Origin: Marinilabiliaceae bacterium
GTDB lineage: Bacteria; Bacteroidota; Bacteroidia; Bacteroidales; Marinilabiliaceae
Direction: 5' to 3'
NCBI GenBank assembly: GCA_016933045.1
Contig: JAFGBR010000020.1
Coordinates: forward strand, 1-64,000
DNA length: 64,000 nt
Shown here in pieces: positions 19,281 to 27,571 of the stretch (positions are counted from its first letter, which is position 1; the number at the start of each line of letters is the position of its first letter). Under the pieces are notes generated by a model that ran no database searches, was not told the origin of the DNA, and saw nothing but the letters and a program-made list of their open reading frames with translations. The translations under genes were made by a program, and so were the position numbers.

Positions 19281-20306
19281 ATGGAATTTACAGCAGCACA
19301 AATTGCCGAACTAATTCAGGGGGTTGTCGTTGGTAATCCTGAAGAAAAGATAAATAATGTTTCGAAAATAGAAGAAGGTAAGCCTGGAACCATATCCTTT
19401 TTAGCTAATCCTAAATACGAAAGATATTTATATAGTACCGCTTCTTCAGTAGTTATTGTAAATAACTCTTTTGAGCCATCTCAAAAAATATCATCAACTC
19501 TAATTAAGGTGCCAGATGCTTATGTTGCCATTGCATCGTTACTAAATATGTATGAACAATCACAACCAACAAAAAGTGGTATTGAATCTCCATCTTTTAT
19601 TGATACATCGTCAAAATATGGCGATTTTGTTTACATTGGTGCATTTGCATATATTGGTGAAAATGTAACAATCGGTAACAATGTTAAAATATATCCACAA
19701 GTATATATAGGTGATGGAGTAAGTATTGGTGATAATACCATAATTTATGCAGGAGTGAAAATATACAAAGGATGCAAAATTGGTTGCGAGTGTATTATAC
19801 ATGCAGGAGCTGTTATAGGAAGCGATGGCTTTGGATTTGCCCCCGACGAAACAAATAATTTTAAAAAAATTGCCCAAATAGGAAATGTGGTTGTCGAAGA
19901 TCAGGTTGAAATAGGTGCAAATACCACAATAGACAGGGCAACAATGGGTTCTACAAGGATTAAAAAAGGAGCAAAAATTGATAATCTGATTCAATTGGCT
20001 CATAATGTTGAAGTTGGTAATAATACAGTTATTGCTGCTCAAACCGGAATTGCCGGTTCTTCCAAAATTGGTAATTACTGTATGATTGGTGGACAGGTTG
20101 GTATAGCAGGCCATTTAACAATTGCGGATAACGTTAAGATGGCAGCTCAAACAGGTGTTTCAAAAAATATCACACAGAAAGGGTCTGTACTAATGGGATC
20201 GCCGGCTTTCGAAGCCATGAGTTTCAATAAAGCCTATACCATTTTTCGAAAACTCCCCGATATTTATCAGCAAATAAACAGGATAGAAAAAGAGTTAAAA
20301 AAATAA
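19281..20306 (+). CDS. lpxD: UDP-3-O-(3-hydroxyacyl)glucosamine N-acyltransferase
   Basis: 341 residues, normal for LpxD. The N-terminal uridine-binding domain (1-100) is followed by a left-handed beta-helix of hexapeptide repeats (about 105-310; for example [20 protein letters not shown]). The catalytic histidine lies in [17 protein letters not shown]. It adds the second hydroxyacyl chain in lipid A synthesis on the inner face of the cytoplasmic membrane. It is the first gene of the run lpxD-lpxC/fabZ-lpxA, with 39 nt to the next gene. Confidence 0.96.
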   Translation: MEFTAAQIAELIQGVVVGNPEEKINNVSKIEEGKPGTISFLANPKYERYLYSTASSVVIVNNSFEPSQKISSTLIKVPDAYVAIASLLNMYEQSQPTKSGIESPSFIDTSSKYGDFVYIGAFAYIGENVTIGNNVKIYPQVYIGDGVSIGDNTIIYAGVKIYKGCKIGCECIIHAGAVIGSDGFGFAPDETNNFKKIAQIGNVVVEDQVEIGANTTIDRATMGSTRIKKGAKIDNLIQLAHNVEVGNNTVIAAQTGIAGSSKIGNYCMIGGQVGIAGHLTIADNVKMAAQTGVSKNITQKGSVLMGSPAFEAMSFNKAYTIFRKLPDIYQQINRIEKELKK

Positions 20307-20345
20307 TATCAATAAGTATTACTTTAAAAAGTAATAGAATTAAAA

Positions 20346-21746
20346 ATGATGTTAGAGAAACAAACAACAATAAAAGCATCTGTATCCCTTAAAGGGACTG
20401 GTTTACATACAGGAGTTGAGGTAACATTAACCTTAAATCCAGCCGAAGTAAACCATGGGTACAAATTTAAGCGTATTGATTTACCTGATACTCCGGTAAT
20501 TGATGCATTGGCCGAAAATGTAACTTTTACCGAACGGGGAACAGTACTGAAAAAAGGCAATGCCATTGTTAGTACCATTGAACATTGCTTATCGGCACTT
20601 AGGGCACTTGGGGTTGATAACTGTTTAATTGAGGTTGATGGCCCTGAAATTCCAATACTTGATGGTAGTGCAAAAGATTTTGTTGCCGCAATTGAAAAAA
20701 TTGGCATACTAAATCAAGATGAAGAGAGACAATATTTTGTTGTTAAAGAGAAAATGATATTTAAAGATGCCGAACGTGGCATTAAAATAATTGCACTCCC
20801 CGACGACGATTTTTCAGTTAATTGTAACATATCGTTTAATGCATCAATGCTTCTGGCAAACCAGTTTGCATCATTAGAATCGTTTAGCGATTATAAATCT
20901 GAAATATCTGAATGCCGTACATTTGTTTTCTTGCACGAACTTGAAATGTTATTGCAAAATAATCTAATAAAAGGTGGTGCACTAAATAATGCAATTGTAA
21001 TTATCGATAGGGAAGTGTCGCAAGACGAATTAGATTCATTGGCCGATCTGTTTCAACAACCACGAATTGAAGTTCGACCTATTGGCATATTAAATAACCT
21101 GGAATTAAAATTCCCCAATGAACCGGCACGCCATAAATTATTAGATATTATTGGTGATTTAACACTTGCAGGAATGCCCATTAAAGGCAGGATAATAGCA
21201 ACCCGTCCGGGACATATGGCCAATGTTGAGTTTGCAAAGATTATTCGTAAAGAAATTAAAAAAAGAGCACTATCACCTGAGGCTCCAGACTATAACCCTG
21301 ATTTAGAACCATTATACGATAACGTAGCAATAAAAAAACTGCTGCCTCATCGATATCCTTTTTTGCTGGTTGATAAAATTGTATCGAAAAACGAAAAATA
21401 TATTATAGGTGTTAAAAATGTATCAACCAATGAGCCGTTTTTTGTTGGTCATTTCCCCGAAGAACCTGTAATGCCCGGCGTTTTGCTTGTTGAAGCAATG
21501 GCGCAGGTTGGTGGTATTTTAGTGTTGTCAGGGTTAGATGATGCCGATAAATACAGCACCTATTTTTTAAAACTTGATAACATTAAATTTCGCCGAAAAG
21601 TAGTTCCCGGCGACACACTTGTTTTTAAACTTGAACTGATGTCGGAGATTAGAAGAGGTGTTGCGAACATGAAAGGGACTGCTTTTGTTGGGTCACAAGT
21701 TGTAGCAGAAGGTGAGTTTATGGCACAGATTGTGAAAAATAAATGA
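20346..21746 (+). CDS. lpxC/fabZ: Bifunctional UDP-3-O-acyl-GlcNAc deacetylase / 3-hydroxyacyl-ACP dehydratase
   Basis: 466 residues, a fusion typical of Bacteroidota. LpxC part (1-310): the zinc ligands His80 (STIEH, with Glu79), His263 and Asp267 (RHKLLD), and the catalytic His290 (RPGHMAN). FabZ part (about 325-466): LLPHRYPFLLVDKI and the active-site pair His369 in GHFPEEPVMPG and Glu383 in LVEAMAQVGG. LpxC commits the cell to lipid A; FabZ dehydrates hydroxyacyl-ACP for fatty acids, so the two activities competing for the same acyl pool are in one chain. A second ATG one codon downstream is an equally possible start. 35 nt separate it from lpxA. Confidence 0.97.
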   Translation: MMLEKQTTIKASVSLKGTGLHTGVEVTLTLNPAEVNHGYKFKRIDLPDTPVIDALAENVTFTERGTVLKKGNAIVSTIEHCLSALRALGVDNCLIEVDGPEIPILDGSAKDFVAAIEKIGILNQDEERQYFVVKEKMIFKDAERGIKIIALPDDDFSVNCNISFNASMLLANQFASLESFSDYKSEISECRTFVFLHELEMLLQNNLIKGGALNNAIVIIDREVSQDELDSLADLFQQPRIEVRPIGILNNLELKFPNEPARHKLLDIIGDLTLAGMPIKGRIIATRPGHMANVEFAKIIRKEIKKRALSPEAPDYNPDLEPLYDNVAIKKLLPHRYPFLLVDKIVSKNEKYIIGVKNVSTNEPFFVGHFPEEPVMPGVLLVEAMAQVGGILVLSGLDDADKYSTYFLKLDNIKFRRKVVPGDTLVFKLELMSEIRRGVANMKGTAFVGSQVVAEGEFMAQIVKNK

Positions 21747-21781
21747 TAATATAGCGATATTTGAAAGAAAATAGATAGTTT

Positions 21782-22570
21782 ATGAGTATTAAACAACCCC
21801 TTGCTTATATACATCCTGAAGCAAAAATAGCTTCAAATGTTGTAATAGATCCATTTGTTACCATCGATAAAGATGTTGTTATTGGTGAAGGTACACGAAT
21901 ATTTTCGAATGTAACTATTATGGAGGGAGCACGAATTGGTAAAAATTGCACAATTTTTCCGGGTGCAGTTATAGCTGCAATACCACAGGATTTGAAATTT
22001 GAAGGTGAAGAAACAACAGCGGAAATAGGCGATAACACAACAATTAGAGAGTGTGTAACCATTAACCGCGGAACTAAATCGAAAGGCAAAACGGTAGTTG
22101 GTAAAGACTGTTTGTTAATGGCTTATGTTCATATTGCTCATGATTGTGTTATCGGTAATAATGTAATTATGTCAAATGCAGTTCAGGTTGCCGGAGAAGT
22201 TAAAGTTGATGACTTTGCAATTATTGGTGGCACTACAGCTATTCATCAATTTGTTCATGTGGGCTCACATGTAATGGTTTCGGGGGGGTCTTTGGTTAGT
22301 AAAGATGTACCTCCTTATATAAAAGCAGCTCGAGAACCTCTTTCATATTTAGGTGTAAATTCAATCGGGTTGCGTCGTCGTAACTATACTAACGATCAGA
22401 TTAATGAAGTACAGAATATATATCGGGTAATATTTCAAAGTGGCTTAAACACGAGTGATGCAATTGAAAAAATTGAGGCTGAGTTACCTGCATCAAAAGA
22501 GAGAGATGAAATAGTAATGTTTATACGAAATTCACAACGAGGAATTATTAAGGGGTATACCGGTAATTAA
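21782..22570 (+). CDS. lpxA: UDP-N-acetylglucosamine acyltransferase
   Basis: 262 residues, as expected for LpxA. Hexapeptide-repeat beta-helix from about residue 8 to 190, with the catalytic His120 in YVHIAHDCVIGNN, followed by the C-terminal helical region (NYTNDQINEVQNIYRVIF). It catalyses the first acylation of UDP-GlcNAc in lipid A synthesis. It is the last gene of the lpx run and is followed by a strong bidirectional terminator. Confidence 0.97.
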   Translation: MSIKQPLAYIHPEAKIASNVVIDPFVTIDKDVVIGEGTRIFSNVTIMEGARIGKNCTIFPGAVIAAIPQDLKFEGEETTAEIGDNTTIRECVTINRGTKSKGKTVVGKDCLLMAYVHIAHDCVIGNNVIMSNAVQVAGEVKVDDFAIIGGTTAIHQFVHVGSHVMVSGGSLVSKDVPPYIKAAREPLSYLGVNSIGLRRRNYTNDQINEVQNIYRVIFQSGLNTSDAIEKIEAELPASKERDEIVMFIRNSQRGIIKGYTGN

Positions 22571-22589
22571 TCACAACATTACAGATTAT

Positions 22590-22626
22590 AAAAAAGGGTA
22601 TTTCGATTATGGAGATACCCTTTTTT
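22590..22626. terminator. Bidirectional terminator between lpxA and pdxA
   Basis: A 12-bp stem (22590-22601 with 22615-22626) has A- and T-tracts on the two sides and separates the convergent genes. Confidence 0.8.
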
Positions 22627-22669
22627 ATAATAAATTATTTTTTTAAAAATTGTTATTTTGAATCAAATT

Positions 22670-23773
22670 TTATATTTCAGATTCATTTTCTTCTATGTCA
22701 AGTACCGATACATCTTTACCTTCGAAAAACTCTTTACCAACCGATTTTAGTGGGTTTTTAGAAATTTCGGCATAAATATTTCTGTTTCTATATACATCAA
22801 TAGCCAAATATATTGCATTTAACATCGATGTATGGTCTGCTACATTTGTGCCGGCAAGTTCGTATGCTGTACCATGGTCGGGCGATGTTCTGATAATAGG
22901 TAAGCCGGCTGTATAATTAACTCCATTTGAAAAGGCAATTGCTTTAAAAGGTGTTAATCCCTGGTCGTGATACATTGCCAAAACAGCATCAAATTTTTTA
23001 AGGTTTTCCGATCCAAAAAGGCCATCGGCAGGATAAGGCCCCATAGCTACAATGCCTGCCTGCTTTGCTTTTTCAATGGCAGGAATAATAATATCTTTCT
23101 CCTCATTTCCTAATAAACCATCATCGCCGGCATGAGGGTTTAAACCTAATACGGCAATGCGAGGACGTCGAATTGAAAAATCCTGAAGCAGTGTTTTGTT
23201 TAATATGGTGAGTTTTTCAACAATTATTTCGGTGGTTAGTTTGTGTGAAATATCTTTAACAGGAATATGCCCTGTGGCTACTCCAACTTTTAAATTGTCA
23301 CTCACCATAAGCATCAAGCTTTTTCCGTTATTTGCAGCTTTTTCAAGGTATTCTGTGTGTCCCGGAAAATTAAACTGATCCGATTGAATCATCTTTTTCT
23401 GAATTGGTGCAGTAACTAAAACATCAATTTCTTTATTAATTAAATCTTTAGTTGCTTTTTCCAAGGCATCAAAAGCTGCTTTTCCACTCATTTGAGTGCC
23501 TTTACCAAGTTCAACACGAACTTCATCATCAATGCAATTAATAATATTTATTCGTTTTGAATGAGCGTCTTCTGCTTTTTTTATGTTATTAATTGGCATG
23601 TTAGGTAAGTCTAAGGCTTTCCGATGATATGCTGCTACTTTTGCAGATCCATAAATTATCGGGGTACATAATTCAAATATTCTTGCATCTTCCAATGCCT
23701 TCATAATTACTTCATAACCAATTCCGTTTATATCTCCGTGCGAAATGCCGACAAGTATTTTTTCGTTACTCAT
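22670..23773 (-). CDS. pdxA: 4-hydroxythreonine-4-phosphate dehydrogenase
   Basis: 367 residues. NAD-dependent oxidation of 4-phosphohydroxy-threonine in pyridoxal phosphate synthesis. Family marks: ISHGDINGIGYEVI at the N-terminus, QFNFPGHTEYLE (metal histidine), GLNPHAGDDGLLGNEE, MYHDQGLTPFKAIAF and IRTSPDHGTAYELAG. The C-terminus is slightly extended and acidic. It follows pepA by 53 nt on the same strand and may be the last gene of that unit; no promoter was found in the gap. Confidence 0.95.
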   Translation of the reverse strand: MSNEKILVGISHGDINGIGYEVIMKALEDARIFELCTPIIYGSAKVAAYHRKALDLPNMPINNIKKAEDAHSKRINIINCIDDEVRVELGKGTQMSGKAAFDALEKATKDLINKEIDVLVTAPIQKKMIQSDQFNFPGHTEYLEKAANNGKSLMLMVSDNLKVGVATGHIPVKDISHKLTTEIIVEKLTILNKTLLQDFSIRRPRIAVLGLNPHAGDDGLLGNEEKDIIIPAIEKAKQAGIVAMGPYPADGLFGSENLKKFDAVLAMYHDQGLTPFKAIAFSNGVNYTAGLPIIRTSPDHGTAYELAGTNVADHTSMLNAIYLAIDVYRNRNIYAEISKNPLKSVGKEFFEGKDVSVLDIEENESEI

Positions 23774-23826
23774 AATTTTTGTGTTTGATCGATTAGATCG
23801 TAGTTTTCAGTTCAAAAATATAAAAA

Positions 23827-25275
23827 TTATTGGCATAAATATTTTAAATAAGTATATAAAAGCCGAACGCCTGCGCCGGTTGCCCCCACGCCTTTATATC
23901 CAAGTGGTTTGTTTAGAAATGCCGGCCCTGCAATATCGAGATGAATCCAGTTATAATCGACAAATTTCGACAGGAATTTACCGGCAGTGATAGCACCGGC
24001 TTCGCGCCCCCCTATGTTTTTCATATCGGCTATTTCCGACTTGATAAGTTCGTCATATTCTTCCCAAAAGGGAAACCATGCTATTTTTTCACCCGATTGG
24101 TATCCAGATGCTTCAAATTCTTTACAAATAGCGTCATCAGTATTACCCATTGCTACAATCCCATATGAGCCTATGGCCATAACTGCACTTCCGGTTAAGG
24201 TTGCCAGATCGATGGTAAGTTTGGGGTTATATTGTTTGGCATAATGAAGAGCGTCAGCCAGTATAAGACGCCCTTCGGCATCGGTGTTCATAACCTCAAC
24301 TGTTTGTCCCGAATACATGGTTATTACATCGCCAGGAACATAAGCATTAAAGCCGGGGCGATTATCGGTTGATGGGATGAGTCCGATAACATATATAGGT
24401 AGTTTGTTTGCTGAAATGGCAGATATTGCACCAATAACAGTAGCAGCACCTCCCATGTCGCATTTCATATCATCAAGACTTCCGGGCATGGTTTTTAAAT
24501 TAATGCCTCCGGTATCGTAAACAATGCCCTTTCCAACAAGTACAATTGGCTGCTGGTTTGTTGCATTTTCGGGTTTCCATTCTAGTATCGAAAAGGTAGG
24601 TGGATTTACGCTGCCCCGGTTTACTGCCAATAAGCCTCCCATCTTTAAATTTTCAATTTCGGGTTTGTTTAAAACGGTTACCGAAAAGCCAAATTTCTCG
24701 CCACATAACGTTGCTTCTTTAGCCAGTTGTTGCGCCGAAAGGTAAGTTGGGGTTTCATTTACAAGATCTCGTGTTAAGGTTATTGCGTCGGATAATATAT
24801 TTAGTTCATCAAGTTGGGGTTGTGTTAACACCGAACTGACTACTTCAATACTTGTTAATTTTGTATTGTTGATGTTTTGTGTTTTGTACTTAGTAAATTG
24901 GTATGAGCTGTACAAAAAACCTTCGATAAATGCAGTGATTAAATTTTTTGACCCAACTAAATCGAAAATGCAAACCGATGAGTTGTTTTCGGTGGTAAAT
25001 GATTTCCAAATTAATGCACTTTCGTTTCGTAAACGTTCTGCTTCTTTGTATTCAATAGTGGAAGTGTTAACCTTTTCAATCCACAAAACATGGCTTAAGC
25101 GGTTAATAGTAATTAAGAATGTTCCATCCTGAATTTTATTATTAATATAGGTGACCTCTTTTTCATTAAATCCAAAGTCACTCAAAATAGTTTCATCATC
25201 AACAAGGAAAATTGAATTGTTGTTTTCGTTAATCTCTGATACAAGTTTAATCGTTGTCCCCATTTTCATCATCAT
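23827..25275 (-). CDS. pepA: Leucyl aminopeptidase (peptidase M17)
   Basis: 482 residues, normal for M17. The C-terminal catalytic domain holds VGKGIVYDTGGINLK (metal and catalytic lysine), DMGGAATV and the signature NTDAEGRLILADAL. It removes N-terminal amino acids using two metal ions, in the cytoplasm as a hexamer. The start is ambiguous: four ATGs lie within the first five codons (25275, 25272, 25269, 25263), and all overlap the 3' end of the upstream small gene by 17-29 nt, which points to translational coupling. Confidence 0.94.
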   Translation of the reverse strand: MMMKMGTTIKLVSEINENNNSIFLVDDETILSDFGFNEKEVTYINNKIQDGTFLITINRLSHVLWIEKVNTSTIEYKEAERLRNESALIWKSFTTENNSSVCIFDLVGSKNLITAFIEGFLYSSYQFTKYKTQNINNTKLTSIEVVSSVLTQPQLDELNILSDAITLTRDLVNETPTYLSAQQLAKEATLCGEKFGFSVTVLNKPEIENLKMGGLLAVNRGSVNPPTFSILEWKPENATNQQPIVLVGKGIVYDTGGINLKTMPGSLDDMKCDMGGAATVIGAISAISANKLPIYVIGLIPSTDNRPGFNAYVPGDVITMYSGQTVEVMNTDAEGRLILADALHYAKQYNPKLTIDLATLTGSAVMAIGSYGIVAMGNTDDAICKEFEASGYQSGEKIAWFPFWEEYDELIKSEIADMKNIGGREAGAITAGKFLSKFVDYNWIHLDIAGPAFLNKPLGYKGVGATGAGVRLLYTYLKYLCQ

Positions 25276-25660
25276 TATTATTTTTGTATTTCGATCGAAA
25301 AAAATCGCGAATCATTATTTTTTTAATTTCGCGATGAATGATTAACTCAGTTAATACATCGTTGTAATTTGCATTGGGCATTTGCCTATGATACATATCA
25401 ATATCTTTTTGCGACACATCAATGCGGTAAAGAAGGGCTTGAAACCGATTATTACTTTCGCTCATCAGTTCATTTATATGAAAAAACATTTGATGATAAA
25501 GCTCGTCATAAAAATGTCCGGGGTTTCCCGAAAAAGTAATATCAAGGCTAAATTCGGCAAAGTCTTTAATAATCTGTTCAGCTGTTTCTGTAATCAGTGC
25601 ATCTCTTTTCGATGCACTGATCAATTCGTTTCTCGAAAAGACCGGTAGTTTAAGAGGCAT
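25247..25660 (-). CDS. Conserved small protein of unknown function
   Basis: 137 residues, not recognised. It is mostly helical by composition, with many hydrophobic and charged residues and no signal peptide, membrane segment or cysteine motif; the C-terminus is Asn/Asp-rich. Its reality is supported by context: its ATG overlaps the DUF4837 stop by one base (TAATG), and its own end overlaps the pepA start. It sits in the middle of a coupled three-gene unit. Confidence 0.75.
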   Translation of the reverse strand: MPLKLPVFSRNELISASKRDALITETAEQIIKDFAEFSLDITFSGNPGHFYDELYHQMFFHINELMSESNNRFQALLYRIDVSQKDIDMYHRQMPNANYNDVLTELIIHREIKKIMIRDFFRSKYKNNNDDENGDND

Positions 25661-26649
25661 TAGTTATTATTTATTTTTTTATATGTATAAAGTATTGCCT
25701 CCATTTGCCACATAAAATTACGTTTATTGGGTTTTTCGGGTGAGTAAACATATCCCTCAGTAACTATTACTTTGCTATTTAGTGTGTCGTGGTGAGCATG
25801 ACTAATAAATGGTCCCCCCATAATATCACCTTCAACTTTCCATAATCCTCTAATCTCAACCGAATTGTCGCCATCAACCATTAATGTTTTATATATAGGT
25901 TTAACCTGGTGCTCGGTAGACATATATGAACCAGGTGCAGATCCTGGTATATTAATACGAAGTACCGAGTCTCTTTTATTTAATAAGTATTCTTTCGAAA
26001 AGGTGCCCTCACCAACATAATTAAACGAATAAATAATTAACCCCAAACTATGTACCGGTCCTTCTTCGGAAAACCATGAAAAATCATTTCCACTTTTGTT
26101 TTTCTTAAATGTATTAGGAATAGCGAGGTATAAATTCCAATCTTTTTTTATAACATCAACCAGTTCGGCATTCGGATAGGCTTTAAAATAATCAATGTTC
26201 CGTTTTCTTTCGGCTGACAGGAAATACCCAATCAGCTTAATTTCATTGTTTTTAAGATACAATAATAATTGTTCTTTCGATGGTGAAATAATTCGTGCAA
26301 CAGACTGATCCTTTGCCCATAAATCTTTATAAAAAGCTATGGAGTCTTTCTTAACTTTTGGATTTATGTTAATTGTAATGATATTGCGAAAAGTCATTAA
26401 TTGGCCATCGAATTCGCGGTGAGGTGCTGTTAACAGCTTAAAAAGAGGTTCTTCTTGTGGTAATCCCAACATTGGCTGCTGAATAAATTCTTTAATAAAT
26501 TGACCTGCATTGCTTTTTTTTATTGAGTCGTTAACAACGACTAAAATATCTCCTGCATTTCCTGTTGGATTGGGCTTTATTAACTTTTCGTTTTTACAGG
26601 CTAAAAAAAATAATGAGAGTGTCAATAATGCTAACAGTATGTGTTTCAT
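25660..26649 (-). CDS. DUF4837 family lipoprotein
   Basis: 329 residues from the ATG at 26649, which yields a lipoprotein signal peptide ending in lipobox FLAC; an ATG nine codons upstream (26676) is also open. The mature part resembles the Bacteroidota family DUF4837: GDILVVVNDS, then TFRNIITINI and the conserved C-terminal DTLNSKVIVTEGYVYSPEKP near the end. Its function is unknown; it is predicted to be lipid-anchored in the envelope. It is the first gene of the unit with the small hypothetical gene and pepA. Confidence 0.82.
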   Translation of the reverse strand: MKHILLALLTLSLFFLACKNEKLIKPNPTGNAGDILVVVNDSIKKSNAGQFIKEFIQQPMLGLPQEEPLFKLLTAPHREFDGQLMTFRNIITININPKVKKDSIAFYKDLWAKDQSVARIISPSKEQLLLYLKNNEIKLIGYFLSAERKRNIDYFKAYPNAELVDVIKKDWNLYLAIPNTFKKNKSGNDFSWFSEEGPVHSLGLIIYSFNYVGEGTFSKEYLLNKRDSVLRINIPGSAPGSYMSTEHQVKPIYKTLMVDGDNSVEIRGLWKVEGDIMGGPFISHAHHDTLNSKVIVTEGYVYSPEKPNKRNFMWQMEAILYTYKKINNN

Positions 26650-26715
26650 TCTATAATAGTTTAATAAGTTAGTCATGATTTACGAAAAATACTCGTTTTA
26701 TAATGATATTTTTTG

Positions 26716-26731
26716 TATTTGTACAAATATA
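26716..26731 (-). promoter_or_regulatory. Promoter with overlapping palindrome upstream of DUF4837 operon
   Basis: On the minus strand TATATTTG (26724-26731) matches the -7 consensus. It overlaps a perfect 14-bp palindrome TATTTGTACAAATA (26716-26729), which could be an operator. A candidate only. Confidence 0.4.
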
Positions 26732-26739
26732 TAATAAAG

Positions 26740-27571
26740 ATAAATGAATTGATATAAAGTGGAAACTCATATTTAGCAAATGCAATTGCGAATGCAAATA
26801 TTATTGGTTTTTTCATTTAAAGAAGAAGTCGAAAATTTAGCAGGTGTTAATTTTTTTTGAAAAAAAAAGGAAGATTCGGAATATAACAATATTCACACCC
26901 TAAGGGTATGTTATTTGACGAAACGATTATAGTATATATGGCATAATTATAAATATAATGTTGATGAAAATCTATATATTAATTTATTAAAAATTGTAGT
27001 AATTGTGCGAAAAGGAGATTGACCAATGAATAATATAAATAATTTTTTGGTTGAGATTAAAATCAATTTTTGTTCGTAATAGTCATTTGTATCGCGTTTA
27101 GTTTAAGTAGTGCTTGTTTTTTATAACATACTGCGATTTGTTGTTTTATTAAACGTGCTGTAAAAAAACACTTATCGACTGACAAAAAACAACAAGTTGA
27201 ATGAATAGAAATTCCTCTCAAAATAATATTATTTACATCATTCGGTTTTTACTATCGGCGTGTACTGTTTTAATATGTGGATAAAACGTTTTAAGTGGTA
27301 AAGGTTGAAAATACATAAGAGCGTGTTTGTTGAAAAATACAATGAAGGTACTTTAAAATATAATAGATGGAAAAATGGATTATATATATTAATGGGTTAT
27401 TTTTTTAAAAAAAAGCTAAATATATTTACAAACAAGAAGAAAAAAGCTATATTTTAAGCAAATACATAATTGTATTAAATAAAAATATTTATATTCGAAT
27501 AATTATTGCATTTGGACTCGAGATATTTTTTTATACATTTTTACTTATTGAATGCTGATTTATAATGCATT
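26740..27571. other. Long AT-rich intergenic region without recognisable gene
   Basis: About 0.8 kb between the divergent DUF4837 lipoprotein and the TPR kinase. No open frame longer than about 60 codons and no tRNA or riboswitch fold were recognised. It contains homopolymer runs, a short hyphenated inverted repeat (27138-27147 with 27186-27195) and TATATTTT (near 27444), a weak promoter-like box. It may hold the kinase's regulatory leader or a non-coding RNA; nothing in it can be named. Confidence 0.5.

Noticed and set aside
19611-20114. Long 167-codon open frame antisense to lpxD
   Set aside because: It mirrors the hexapeptide repeats of lpxD; the translation is Cys/Asn/Ile-rich repeats, an artefact of the repeat on the other strand.
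27012-27079. AAGGAG followed by a 17-codon open frame in the long gap
   Set aside because: It looks like a Shine-Dalgarno leader peptide, but Bacteroidota rarely use such sites and the peptide has no attenuator-like residue run or following hairpin.
27138-27195. 10-bp inverted repeat with a long loop
   Set aside because: It is made of simple T/G and A/C tracts in AT-rich DNA with a 38-nt loop; chance is likely.
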